Source: Phoma sp. XZ068
Lineage: Eukaryota > Ascomycota > Dothideomycetes > Pleosporales > Didymellaceae
DNA length: 64,000 nucleotides
Direction of reading: 5' to 3'
Assembly (NCBI GenBank): GCA_004835665.1
Contig: RBKR01000008.1
Coordinates: 186,001-250,000, forward strand
Both the position numbers and the translations under genes were made by a program. Shown one piece after another: positions 1 through 11,077 of the stretch. The notes below the pieces were generated by a model that did no database searches, was not told the DNA's origin, and worked only from the letters and a program-made list of their open reading frames with translations. Positions within the stretch are counted from its first letter, which is position 1, and every line of letters starts with the position of its first letter.

Positions 1-1158
1 ACAACCTCTTATCTTCTCTCCCTATTGACTATATATCCCCCCATCACAATCCCTACTTAAACCCCAAGCTTCCCACCCTCGCGCAACGCAAACACATCTT
101 CGACCAGTCCGACATCCCAACGAAACGCGTCTGACATGCATAGATAAGTATACCTATCTACACAACACAATAGACCACCACTTCTGGTTTGCAGTTTACT
201 AAGCCGCATAGGAAGCTCTGCTACGCGCAACCATGTATAAGAACAGGAAGTATACGGGATATTGTGTTTCGATCCCATGCAGGAGGACGGCACAGCGATA
301 AGTAAATACCCAACCAAGATCCTGACTCCTCGAGGAAGCGAAGCCAGGTGGAGACAGAGGAGACCACACTGTCCTGTCACGTGACTGGTGCTCGTCAACG
401 AGAGCAAGACATTTTATAGAGTATATAGCACTCAGGCAACACTGCCTGCCTTTCTGGCATTGTGTTCAACCTGGTCAGTACACTTTGTTATTGGAATCTC
501 ATCCAGCTCTCGAGCTAGATAGATCGACTGTTTGTACTACTCCTGTCAACCCCGTGTACCGGCACTCATCCCTGAAAACCAATCTGACTAGTATTCACGA
601 GCTTTGCTTAGGATACGACCTCAACATATTGCTACTGCAGTCACATGTTGACGCACTGGGAGATTGCGTTTGAGTAGTGGGATTAGGTAGTGTGTAAGTA
701 CTCTGTTAGAGTGGTGGGCAGATAGCACTGGGTTGAGGGGCTTGTAGGGGGGGAAGGGATATTAGGAGGTATTTGTGCTTAGAGGGGGGGAGGGGGCGTG
801 TTGCTTTTTAAGTATAGAGGGTGTGGTAGGTTTAGGGTAGTAGTTGGAAAGGTAGTAGGTAGTAAGTAGTTTGGTAGTAGAGAGTTAGATTGCTGGAATA
901 GGAACCTGAATAATTATCATAGCCTAATTGCCTACTTGTATATTCCATGGCGGATGATACAGCACGATCTGCAGCACGATAGTGAAATAGGACGAGATCC
1001 TATTGTAATGGAAAGGTAGAACCCATCACGGTGCAGCTGTGATAGAGCAGCCATATCGATAAGCTAGCGCGGTGCTAGTGCTGCAGGTCGAAACATTTCT
1101 CGACATCTCGAAGCTCCCCTCAAAACACACCCCATTAATACCACTTCATGCCCGTCGC
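1..1158. other. Intergenic region, left edge
   Basis: No supportable gene. The short open frames here lack ATG starts, conserved motifs or plausible splice signals. Between about 836 and 892 there is a degenerate run of GTAGT/TAGTAG-like units inside a G- and T-rich stretch, which probably belongs to the upstream region of the exonuclease gene that follows. Confidence 0.5.
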
Positions 1159-3537
1159 ATGCCTGCCGACATGACGAAACGAAAGCGCGGAAGCAACGAA
1201 GAAGATCTCGTCGATGTTGGACTCGGCGCGACGCTGGCGCATTTGAGGGGAGATAATCAGCCCAATGCGACGTCGACTGCTGTCGAAGACGATGAAGGCT
1301 GGACCGTAGCCGGCTCCAAAAGGAGGAGGAAGGAGCGATCAGACTCCAACAACTCTCAAGGTGGCCGCCGAAGCTCAGGCGCTGGTGCGCAAGGCTCTCA
1401 GCCTGGAGATGCTGCACTTCGCACCCAAGCAATTGCTCCAGATGGCGAGCAGCTTGGAGATCAAACATCTTCCCCAAAGAGTGCTTTTGCGACGAATAAA
1501 CAAGGTGCAGATGCATCCAAGGATGCAAGCGTCACCAGAGAGCAACGGCGCAAGGAGCGCAAGCTTGAGAGGAACTATCCTTCCATCGAGCATTCACATC
1601 ATGCCCGACTGCAGTCGCACGTGAAGATTACAGATCTACAGGCGCTGGCACTATACTTGCTTGCAGATGGCAACGCGCCCCAATGGGTTTCTGTGCGCAA
1701 TCGTACGAGCATTCGCCAAGTTGTCATGCTGATGGTTCCTGGTTTGGAGCTGGGCATGTTCAATGGCAAAGTTCCGTTGGACGCGGCGACAACTATGGAC
1801 ATAGATATGCCAGCCACTGATCAGGTATCTGCTGATGTTGCTCCTGTCCCTCAAGAAGTCGCAAACGCCGAGAAGGACAAGCCGAAATATCTGCGCATCG
1901 CAGACGACGAGTACTACCCAGCGAGCTTAAAGCCTAGCAAATTGCCGGCCGCTTTGAGGCCACTTGCTGACATCTTTGAGCATGTTTGGCCGATCAAAGC
2001 CCAAGGCGAACATCGCGGTAACCAGTTTATCAGGGTGCATTCGCCTATTCACACTATGCTAACCTCACAAATACCCAAGTCGAAAGAGGAGAAGCAGATG
2101 AAGAAGAACGGTGGGCATAAAGGCCCCATGCCACAGAACTCGAAACACTGGGACAATAAGCGCACACCGATTACTGAGTACATCGCGAGTCTCGCAGAAC
2201 AACAGGAAAACGAATACGTCCTTCACCCAGCATGGTTCTTGACACCGGAATCTAAGGCAGCCGCGCATAAGCAGAGGCAGGAAGTTGGTCAGTCTGTGGA
2301 CGACGGCTGGGTCGACACCAATGTTGAGTCTTTGGAGGATGGCATTGTGCCTGATAACGAAGTTGAGCAGGGCAGTGTGACAGCCGGGCGCCACATCATC
2401 TCAGTCGACTGCGAAATGTGCAAAGCTGAGAATGACCAGCTTGTTCTAACACGAATCAGCCTTCTAAACTGGGACGGTAGTGTGACTATGGACAAGCTAG
2501 TCAAACCTGATGTTCCCATCAAAGACTACTTGACTCAGTGGTCAGGTATTACACCAGAAATGCTCGAAAACGTCACAACCACACTATCAGACATTCAGAA
2601 GGAACTACTGGAACTCATAACCCCACGCACGATCCTTGTGGGACACTCTCTCAACTCGGATCTCAACGCGATGAAGCTTACACATCCATTCATCATCGAT
2701 ACAGGCATCCTCTTCCCTCATCCTCGTGGACCGCCGTACAAGCAATCGCTCAAGTGGCTTGCCCAGAAGTACCTGCACCGAGAGGTTCAAAAAGGGTCAA
2801 GTGGCCATGATAGCGTAGAGGACTCCAAAACATGTCTTGACTTGGTCAAGCAGAAGTGCGAGAAGGGTCCGAAGTGGGGATCTGGCGACACGAACGCAGA
2901 GTCTATCTTCAAGAGACTGGGACGCACTCCACGACCAAAGTCGAGCAACGAGACCCGTACGGGTGCTGTCATTGACTGGGGGGAGCCACAACGAGGACAT
3001 GGTGGTCAAGCGCAGCTTTCGAAAGGCTGCAAGACAGACGACCAGGTCGTTGAAGCCATCGACACAGCCTTGAAGGGGGCGATGGAAGCCAGGGATGGTG
3101 CCACCGGTAAAGTCGACTTCATATGGGCTCGCCTCCGTGAGCTGGAACTTGCTCGTGGCTGGTGGGATGACGCCAAGACTGCAGATGTTGAGTTGATTCG
3201 ACAAAATGCCTTGGAAAGGTTGGGACTCCTGAAAGATGCAGAAGATGATGTTGAAGCCAAGGGTTCTGAGCTCGGCGATGCTGTTTCAAGAACGGTCAAC
3301 CACATCACTCAGATTTACGACTCGTTGCCACGCTGCACAGCGTTCATTGTGTATAGTGGTACAGGCGACCCACGAGAAATCCGCCGTTTGCAAGCCATGC
3401 AACAGCAATACCGGCGCGAGTACGCTACGAAGAATTGGGATAATCTGAGTGTGAAGTGGACGGATACCGAAGTGCAGGCCCTCTCACAAGCTTGCCAGGA
3501 CGCCCGCAACGGCGTTGGATTCATTGTCGTCAAGTGA
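1159..3537 (+). CDS. REX1: RNA exonuclease of the Rex1/Rnh70 (DEDDh) family
   Basis: Predicted 792-residue nuclear 3'-5' RNA exonuclease; in yeast Rex1/Rnh70 trims the 3' ends of 5S rRNA and some tRNA precursors. The first 400 residues are charged and low in complexity, with basic nuclear-targeting patches. The exonuclease core follows: SVDCEMC (D and E near 417 and 419), GHSLNSDLNAM near 495 and HDSVED near 550-555, which together are the DEDDh metal-binding and catalytic set. About 240 further residues follow. I start at the ATG at 1159; an ATG four codons later (1171) is equally possible. The open frame extends upstream only from a GTG and is not needed. No intron is required. Family assignment is firm; Rex1 rather than another Rex paralogue is inferred from the long N-terminus and single core. 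Confidence 0.88.
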   Translation: MPADMTKRKRGSNEEDLVDVGLGATLAHLRGDNQPNATSTAVEDDEGWTVAGSKRRRKERSDSNNSQGGRRSSGAGAQGSQPGDAALRTQAIAPDGEQLGDQTSSPKSAFATNKQGADASKDASVTREQRRKERKLERNYPSIEHSHHARLQSHVKITDLQALALYLLADGNAPQWVSVRNRTSIRQVVMLMVPGLELGMFNGKVPLDAATTMDIDMPATDQVSADVAPVPQEVANAEKDKPKYLRIADDEYYPASLKPSKLPAALRPLADIFEHVWPIKAQGEHRGNQFIRVHSPIHTMLTSQIPKSKEEKQMKKNGGHKGPMPQNSKHWDNKRTPITEYIASLAEQQENEYVLHPAWFLTPESKAAAHKQRQEVGQSVDDGWVDTNVESLEDGIVPDNEVEQGSVTAGRHIISVDCEMCKAENDQLVLTRISLLNWDGSVTMDKLVKPDVPIKDYLTQWSGITPEMLENVTTTLSDIQKELLELITPRTILVGHSLNSDLNAMKLTHPFIIDTGILFPHPRGPPYKQSLKWLAQKYLHREVQKGSSGHDSVEDSKTCLDLVKQKCEKGPKWGSGDTNAESIFKRLGRTPRPKSSNETRTGAVIDWGEPQRGHGGQAQLSKGCKTDDQVVEAIDTALKGAMEARDGATGKVDFIWARLRELELARGWWDDAKTADVELIRQNALERLGLLKDAEDDVEAKGSELGDAVSRTVNHITQIYDSLPRCTAFIVYSGTGDPREIRRLQAMQQQYRREYATKNWDNLSVKWTDTEVQALSQACQDARNGVGFIVVK

Positions 3538-4695
3538 GATGCAAGTATTTGTGTCTCGCCTGTGCTACGTGTGTAGTAGCACATGCGTTTCAAGCTGAGC
3601 TTTATTGCTAAAGTAGGCGCTTGCAATACTGCCTCATCGCTTATGGCCATGTGTTCGGTAGCTGCGTTCGCTGCTGCAAGCCATCTCGCGTTCAGGAATT
3701 CGCTTTTGTGTTCTGGAAAGGATTCCAAGTGGCTTGTCAGCAAGCGTCATGGACCCGATAAGGCCACATCATGACAGTTGAGCGCGCTAAGCGCGAACAC
3801 ACAACCTCAAGTAAAGCGCCATATGCACATATCTTCCACCAACCAAGCCTTTTCTATATTACATATTGCGCATATTGATTGATCCTGCAGTGACTGTCCC
3901 TTGCATACCTCAGCTTCGGTGATTAATAGTGCCGTCTGTGGCATGTATAGCAAAAGTAAATGCTGAGTGCAACTCTGGGTTTGGGTCCGTGTGTTGATCA
4001 CGCACACACAGCCATAATGATGCAGTCTTGGTTCGATGAGGTGGGCTGACAAGGGGCGTATATTCCTTCGACTATTCATACGTCAATACGATAACAAGCA
4101 GCTTAGTGATGCGTAGGGGTCATGATAGGCAGCGCATTTGTGAACAAATGAATATTGACCAGGGTCTGGAACCGCATAAGCCGGTTAATCCAGATTAGTG
4201 CGCACTTTTTCGTGATCGAATGCGTCTATCCAGTTAGCGCGTCTCTTACTAGGCGCTAAATGATTAACTTCTGCTAATCTTAACACCCTTTTCCTCTCTG
4301 AACTTCCATCGGCGTACGCCTTTTTACGTTTCCCGAATCCCAACAATCCTTCAATCTCGTATAGTAATTCGATAATTTACCCTTACCACTACTCTCGGTT
4401 TCGGACTCTGAAACGCTGCACGCTTCTTGTCTTGATGCGTACCAGAATTGTGTGCTGACCGACTTTTCTGCACGTAATACAGCGCTGCTACGACTCGCTC
4501 AACCGCCTTCAAGTCCTTGTCGTCATATAACGTTGTGCTTGTCACTGCATCCGTTCGTACGAAGGCAGACGGCTACTCCGGCCCGCGTCGACCTTCATCA
4601 ATCTTTAGGGCGTCGGCCCGTTTCCATGTGATGCACCACAAACCTTCCAACACCACATCTGGAGACTAGGGAAAACCCAGCGAGAATTACTACTC
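3538..4695. other. Intergenic region
   Basis: About 1.1 kb between two genes on the same strand. I see no supported gene. The sequence is AT-richer than its flanks and the open frames are short, on either strand, and without motifs. The final 300 bases, rich in C and T, are probably promoter and leader of the next gene. Confidence 0.5.
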
Positions 4696-7600
4696 ATGGC
4701 GGCGGGTACGCGTCGACAATCTCGCGCCCGTGAGACAATCAGTATACACCAGCGTCATCGCTCCACGTCTCAAGTAGCATCCACTGTACCCGAGACTGCA
4801 GTTGCTGCAGAGGCGAAAGTTGTTGAGATTGCGGAAAGTGCTGATGAGAGTTCGCCGCGTCTTGAAAGTCCTCAGCAGCCTGAAACGCCAATCAATCGCT
4901 CAACTGCGGCATACTGCAAGCAGTGTCATGGCAAGATCGGCGAATTCTACAACTCGTGGCACAAAGTAACCAGCAGCTACTACACTCCTGCGTTACTTGG
5001 ATCCTACAGAACCTTGCTACGTACATCGAATCAACAGAAACAGGCGTCAGACAATACAGAATTAGCAGCGTGGTAAGTGCAGCTGTTCCCGCGCATGTTG
5101 AGCCCTATTACGCATTGTCGCACAACTGCCTTTCCTAGTAAAGTACCCGATTATGCCCTAGCATTAATGACTTTATCCCGGCACCAATCATAGCGGCCTT
5201 GTACATTGTATCAAAATTCTTCTGGCGCGTTAACGCTAGTCATTCCAGATTATTTCCACCCTACACATTATTAGTATTTCTTAAACCCCGAGGCCCGCAC
5301 TTTTTTGACGTTGGTTTGGCACCTCGCTGACACACAGTAGTATCATAGACTTGACCTGCTGCCCATCCTGCGACGAGTACCTTGGCTTTGTAGTCGTCGA
5401 CACACCTGCTAGTAGAAAGAGATTTCGGTGAGTCTCAAAACTCCTTCCTTTTGTTTTGCAAAACTCCGGTCTGCCCTCGCCGGATCTACCCTTACTTGCA
5501 CTTTGCATGATCGACACGTGCGCGACAACGGAAGCTCGCGGTCGATCCCAGCGATCTTAACTCGATTGCGTGCTGCTTTATTGATTGCCAACTTTTACTA
5601 ATATGAATCCTCAAAGTGATCGAGAGTTTTTCAAGCTTCAACATATCGAATTGCGATGCGAGACATCCCCGAGCAAAACCATTACTGTAGAACCACAGGA
5701 AAACGTGGCACCAGACCTGGTAGCCCCCGAAGGTTCGATAAGTCCGGCTCCCGCGCTAGTTAACCGTGCCACGGAGACTATGGAGCTCGAAACGCCTCTC
5801 TCATCTTCACACCCATTATGGAGTCAGCCTGCCCAGAGTGAGCCACAGCAACAGCGTCAGCCATCACCACCAAGGGAATCTGTACGGCCATCAATGCAGT
5901 CGAACACAACCCAGCCGCCAGCAGCGGTATCGCAATCCCCTATCAATCGAAGCATTACAAATCACAGTCCCGCGCCCGCCACGGGTCCTTCACAGATGTC
6001 TCCACAACTTGCGCAGCAACAATTTGGGCACACTACAGGGAGTTCAGGCCAAGATGCTCAGCAGAAACCACTTATCAATGGCTACAAGCATGGCCATCAT
6101 TACCCCCGAGAGCCACGGGAGGTGTACTTTGATGCCATCGAACGCCTACAGACACAAACATCGCAGAACACTAGCGCTTTGGCTGCTCAAGCTCGCACAC
6201 AAATGGAATCTGCGGAAATAGTGCGGCAGATAGAGAGCAGTCTACGCCACGAGTTCCAAAGCCAGTTGCAACGGCAGGATCAGGAGTTGCGCAGGATGGG
6301 CGAGTCTGTGAGTCAGCTGCTTGGGGACCTACAAGACTGCCGTCGAACTATTGTAAGCCTCGTCCAAGAGGTGAATGTCACTAGGGCAGAAAGTGCCCGG
6401 CGCTCGAGCGAAGTGGTGCAACCTGGCTATCAGGATGATGCTCTTGAATTGATGGCTCGACGTATCGGAGAAGTTTCGCACAGGACAACCGACCTCGAAA
6501 CTCTGAGAGATCATGTGGCCATTTTGAGCGGCAGAATACAACGGATTGAGTCCGAATCTACTCCTGCGCGCCAGCCACATCCACTTCCAACATATCCCGC
6601 ACACCAGCCTACACATCCTGCTCATGTCGCTCACTCAGCTCCCCCACACTCAAACCATGCTCCTCAATACCAAACCCCTGCTCGGCCGGATTCGGGACCA
6701 CAGCCCATCTCACACCAAGAACAACCTTCCGCCACAATACCACCAGAGAGCGCCCAAAGGCATGAGCCTGTTCCAACTCATAATGGATGGGCGACCGTGA
6801 ATGCTGGTGTAAAGCGAGTGTTTGAAGACGGCACAGATAGCCCACACCAAGGTGCAAGCCCCGCACCTGGGTCACCAAAGCGTCCAAAACTGGTCCATGG
6901 AGATTCGCACGACGGTCCCCCGATATCACAGAATCCCCCGGGGCCGCCGCATACCTTACCTTCTCAGACACAACCTGTCGCCTCACAGCCACCAACACAA
7001 CCTGGACAGTACCCAGAGCCGTACCAAACATCACAGCCAGGACCACATCCAGGACACACAATATCAGTGCCCTACCCGCCTTACGGTGCGCAGGACGGCC
7101 TATCGGATCAAAACTGGCAATCCGAATCTCACCACCATCATGAATCACGTCCAGCTCGAGGAAGAGGCTCACGAGGTGGTCGAGGACCAGGTAGCAGGGG
7201 CGGCCGTGTACGCAAGAGTATGCAAGGCCACCATCATGTTGGCACACCAGAATGGGAACGAGACCACTGGACAGCCATAAATGACTCGCAAGCCAGCCCG
7301 AGCGCTTTTGAAGACCCTGCACACCCGGGGAGAAATATCATGAGGCGCGGTGGTGGCGGCGGCAGTAGTGGAAGATCCATGTTGATGGAGCGGCCGGGCG
7401 AATGGACACCAGAGATAGGACCTCGCAGCGTCTACCACGACCGGGACTCGCCCATCGAAGTCAAGAAGACCAGATCCAAGCCAGTCCGCAACGAAGATGG
7501 AATTTTGGTTCGCAAGGATGGTCGACCGGATAGACGTTCACAATCATCTGCTGCAAACCTTAGAAAGGTGCACGCCCGTAAGGAGGAGCAACAAAGAGAA

Positions 7601-8149
7601 GGGGAAGCAGGATCCACGCCAGGTGGCAAACAGCATTCGAGGTCTGCAGGACCAGACACTCCCAGCCCAACACCGCGTAGCCAATCAGAGCAAAATGTCA
7701 CGGACAGTGTGCGTAGGAAGCACAACGACATCCTTGGTAGAATATTCCCGGACGGTATCGATTCTTCCCGAAAGCAGCACGATTACGCACATCAAGTCTT
7801 CAACGAGGATCGCGACCACACTGCACAACCACGGACGCAGTCTTCTAGAGCCGCCAAGAACCAACAGCAGATTAAGAACGAGCAAGTGGAGCGCAGCGAG
7901 ATTGCGGAGACACAGAGCCGTAAAAATTCCGATGTTGAAATGCGTGATACTGGAGCTTCTACCAATGGCCATGTGCAGGAGGACACGCAGAGTCCATCTG
8001 GGCGAGCGCCCAATACTTCGGAGCAAGGGATCGACCAGCAAACTCGCAAGCCGGCGAATTCAGAACAGGAGAGCAGGGTGCAGGTTCCCGAGACCCAAGC
8101 CAGCGATAGCTCGGTCACGCTGGCAGCTGAGTCAGTAGGGACAGCGTAG
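4696..8149 (+). CDS. Yippee/Mis18-like zinc-fold protein with coiled coil and RGG tail
   Basis: Three exons (4696-5072, 5338-5427, 5617-8149) give 999 residues. Both joins are in phase and rebuild one small zinc domain: CKQC at 74-77 followed by GEFYNSW, then CPSC at 134-137 and the block RFRDREFFKL. The two CxxC pairs and the layout resemble the Yippee/Mis18 zinc fold; I infer that relation and cannot prove it. Residues about 317-467 are heptad-like and probably a coiled coil. The remainder is rich in Pro, Gln and Ser, with an RGG-type basic patch around 667-690 that could bind RNA or DNA, and a hydrophilic C-terminus. Intron 1 is 265 nt, long for this window. The product is probably nuclear. 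A Mis18-like centromere role is one possibility, a general transcript-binding role another. Confidence 0.72.
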
Positions 8150-8468
8150 GATTTGTCCTCGCCGCTCTCCAGCCTCTCTACCTTCTCCACTTCCGGAAAT
8201 CTTCATAACTAGCGCTAAGATTGATTTCTGAATTCGCGCATATACCATTGCCATGTCTAATTATTAATCTAAACCATTCTCAATACTGAGGCTCTTCTCA
8301 CCGCTTTTCTTCATTTATCTGACTTCTATTGACAACGCCTCAATGCACGCAATGTAAAATAGTGCCGTTGAGTAATCTAGAAGCTAAGAGGAAACAGTAA
8401 GGCGTCTAGTGTACATGATTTATCCCGAGATTGTACAATCCTTCGCTCCGACCACGGTCAAACAAGCT
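8150..8468. other. Intergenic region between convergent genes
   Basis: A short convergent 3' to 3' gap that must contain both polyadenylation regions. No gene or RNA feature seen. Confidence 0.5.
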
Positions 8469-9006
8469 CTACGCCGCAGCCACCTCCTGCAAATGGGCCG
8501 AATTCCCAAGGAACGGATAGTTTCCATACCCATCAAACGCAACTGTGTCCAATTCGTCCACTTTTATCCCTTTCAACATACGGACCTACAATCTATCAAT
8601 ATCACCGCTTACATTCGGGTAAAAACTCACTCACATTCACACCCAAAAGATCCGGCATCCCTTCCCCAAGGGATTTCAACCTCGGGTCGTGCCATACGCT
8701 ACTCCCACATTCACCGCAAAACTTGTGCAAAAGCTGTTTCTGCCCGAAGCTGTGCGACTTCAATGCATCTTCGCCTCGATGAATGACTACATCTTGCCGG
8801 CGAGGATATAGTAACAGATATCCATTTTTGGTGCAGATGGTACAGTTGCAACTCCCTACTTTCTGGGATGAAAGGGGCGGCGAAAGGGTCACAGTATATT
8901 GAATAGCACCGCAGTGGCAGCTTGCGGCGTGGACTGAAGTGTTTGTGGAGTCAAAAACGGGGAGACTGGCGAGGAAGGCGGTTTGAAGGTCGTTAAGGGG
9001 TGCCAT
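8469..9006 (-). CDS. GFA/CENP-V domain zinc protein
   Basis: Two exons on the minus strand (9006-8635 and 8585-8469), 162 residues. The 49-nt intron has a GTGAGT donor and TTGTAG acceptor; skipping it would replace the last 39 residues with a short false tail. Zinc ligands typical of the glutathione-dependent formaldehyde-activating (GFA)/CENP-V fold are visible: SCHCGAIQY near residue 30, CNCTICTKNGY near 53 and FCGECGSS near 96. The restored end (VRMLKGI followed by VDELD) matches the usual C-terminal strand of the family. Small fungal proteins of this fold are numerous; some bind glutathione adducts, but the substrate cannot be read from the sequence. Cytosolic location is likely because no signal or membrane segment is present. 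Confidence 0.85.
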
Positions 9007-9345
9007 GGCGAACGAAGTTGGATTGAGGTGCTGCCTCTGAACCGATCAAACCGAGCTCTTTAAAACTCACATGGTAGATGATATCGTGGGGCCGATCCGG
9101 CTGACAGCAAGTGCTTCAAGTTGTTCGGAGGAGTCAGCAATGGAACTGCGAATGAAATTTGCGACGATGCGAGCTGAGCTAATATGCAGATCAAGTCTTA
9201 GGCTAGGTTGTCGGTGGAACGTTGCATTATCATTCGTAGGTATCGTTATAACGTTATCGCAGTAAAGCCAAGCGCGCAGAGAACGTAAGCCCGAAAGCAG
9301 AGAACAGACAAACAATCAGCAAGCGGGAAGAATTGATGGCTCAGC
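9007..9345. other. Intergenic region
   Basis: Holds the promoter of the GFA-type gene (minus strand) and the 3' region of the next minus-strand gene. No gene seen. A TAACGTTA palindrome lies near 9245; significance unknown. Confidence 0.4.
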
Positions 9346-10269
9346 TTAGCACACCACACCCACAAGACCTTCTTCCTGGAGGCTAACAGCCTCCTCCAAG
9401 CTAGCCACTCTCTTGTACTTCTTCGGATGGGCCGTCTTGCACTGGTGTACCGTGGCACCTACGAACAGAATCGATTCTCCCTTTAGGACATCGTAGTAGA
9501 TCATCATACCAGCCGCCTTCCTGGACTCCGCGATCAAAAGCTTAGTTCCAGCCGGTCGATGACTATTTTGGGTAACAATAAGGTAGCGCACGTTGTGCTT
9601 GCTATCCTCAGGCACCACATCCGTATCGAGGGCACGTGAGAGATATACAGAAGGGATATCGATGTTTCCCGGATCGTAGACAGGGACGTACTCGCCTCGG
9701 CGTTGACGAACGCGCTCAACCCGCGGCATGTCGCCGTTGCTCACGTCGCGAGAGCTCTGTGCGACGTATTCATCCTCGATTCCGGAGGCGAACAGCCAGG
9801 ACCACTTCTTCACGTCCTTGTCGCCAAAGGGGTACGTGGTGAGGTATACGTTACGGATCGCCGGGGTGGGAAGTTCGACGATGCCGTCTTCCTTGCCAAC
9901 CTTCGCGAGCAGTTGTGTCGATGAGTTGACTAGAAGGCTCTGGTATGGAGCAAAAGTGTTCGGCTGCACATAGTAGCGGTTAGGTGATGGAGTGTAGCGA
10001 CGGTGGGGAGGAGGTGGGACGCGGCCAGCACGGCGGGGACGACGGTAGTCTTCGTCGATGGATTCGATGCTGTCTTTACGAACAAGCGCTGGCTTTGTTT
10101 CGCAAATGCAGTCATCTTCATTTTTTTTGTCATCTACAGCAGGCTTGGTGTTGATGGTGAATTCACGAGCGGGCGAATCGGCTTGTTTGGGGAGATCGGT
10201 CTCCATGTTGGTTTCTGTTGAAGTAGTGGGATTGAGGATGGTCCACTCGTCGTCGGCTTGAGCTGTCAT
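9346..10269 (-). CDS. Hypothetical protein, 307 residues
   Basis: Single-exon open frame. I start at the ATG at 10269 because the frame's further upstream extension begins only at a TTG. I do not recognise the family. The first 100 residues are acidic and low in complexity, with a basic and proline-rich patch (RRPRRAGR, PPPPHRRY). From about residue 105 the sequence looks folded, with alternating hydrophobic blocks such as NVYLTTYPFGDKDVKKWSW near 140 and VRYLIVTQNSH near 225. It ends with an ESILFVGATVHQCKTAHPKK segment. There is no signal peptide or membrane segment. The codon use and length of open frame support a real gene; a lineage-restricted cytosolic or nuclear protein is the most one can say. 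Confidence 0.7.
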   Translation of the reverse strand: MTAQADDEWTILNPTTSTETNMETDLPKQADSPAREFTINTKPAVDDKKNEDDCICETKPALVRKDSIESIDEDYRRPRRAGRVPPPPHRRYTPSPNRYYVQPNTFAPYQSLLVNSSTQLLAKVGKEDGIVELPTPAIRNVYLTTYPFGDKDVKKWSWLFASGIEDEYVAQSSRDVSNGDMPRVERVRQRRGEYVPVYDPGNIDIPSVYLSRALDTDVVPEDSKHNVRYLIVTQNSHRPAGTKLLIAESRKAAGMMIYYDVLKGESILFVGATVHQCKTAHPKKYKRVASLEEAVSLQEEGLVGVVC

Positions 10270-11068
10270 GTACACGCAAAGTACTGACTGAAAGAGACAG
10301 ACCTGGGTCAATTAAAGATACGATGGATGATGCTGGCTTGAGCTAGATGGGAGCAAATGAAGCAGGTTTTATATGCCGCATTGCTCGCATTCACCGGTCA
10401 GCAGCAGCCTTGTACCTAGCTGCAGCAGGGTGGTATTCCATCAACATTAGCTCTGATTAGCTAGTAATCAGAGTTGAGTGAAGCGAAGGCTGACGGTTCG
10501 CCCACACAGGTTCAGGTGTGGCGTTGTCGGCCTCATTGTTGCCTTCCCGAGCAGGCTGAAGCTGAGTGCATGCAGTAGGCTGCGCCTGCATCACCACCAG
10601 GGCTGGCATATTGAGCGACTATTTTTTCTTTTTGAAACAGCAGGCATGGGTTCAAGAAACGTGGTCACGAGGGCTGTTGACTGGCTCTTACAACATAGAT
10701 TGCAAGAAACGGTGCCTAGTTACAAGCGAATCATACGTAGTCCATAGCCAGCTTTAAATGTAACGGGCAGCCTACTATGTACCAAACTCCTATCTGTAGA
10801 GCCTTGTTCTGGCCCTCCCGTAGCCGCCTTCTTTAGAAATCTCAAAGCACTCCTAACTCTTTTTCATATAGCTGTGTCCAATTTGAGCGCTCACGAGCAT
10901 CAACAAAAAACGTGCGATTGCTCAAGATGATCCTTAAATTCGAGCAAACAGAAGAACATTAACCGAGGTACAGTGCCATACAGCCCACCTCTGCACCAAG
11001 TGTGAAAGGAAGCAAAAGCAAAAAGACAACTGCAACTCCAGAGGTGTTCCGAAGCCGTTGTCAGCGCC
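10270..11068. other. Intergenic region with a 23-bp inverted repeat
   Basis: No gene seen. At 10451-10473 there is a perfect inverted repeat with 9-bp arms (CTCTGATTA / TAATCAGAG) around a GCTAG centre, about 180 bp upstream of the hypothetical gene's ATG. It could be a regulator site or a chance hairpin. Confidence 0.5.
10451..10473. repeat. Perfect 23-bp inverted repeat
   Basis: Arms of nine bases, CTCTGATTA and TAATCAGAG, separated by the self-complementary-like centre GCTAG. Located in the upstream region of the minus-strand gene starting at 10269. Possible dimeric factor site; no known motif recognised. Confidence 0.6.
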
Positions 11069-11077
11069 AAAAAGAAA
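11069..11077 (-). terminator. RNA polymerase III T-run terminator of the tRNA gene
   Basis: Reading the minus strand, TTTCTTTTT directly follows the discriminator base of the tRNA. A run of five T is the usual Pol III stop signal, which supports the tRNA call on this strand. Confidence 0.8.

Noticed and set aside
6609..7322. 237-codon minus-strand open frame
   Set aside because: Shadow of the low-complexity exon 3 of the Yippee-like gene.
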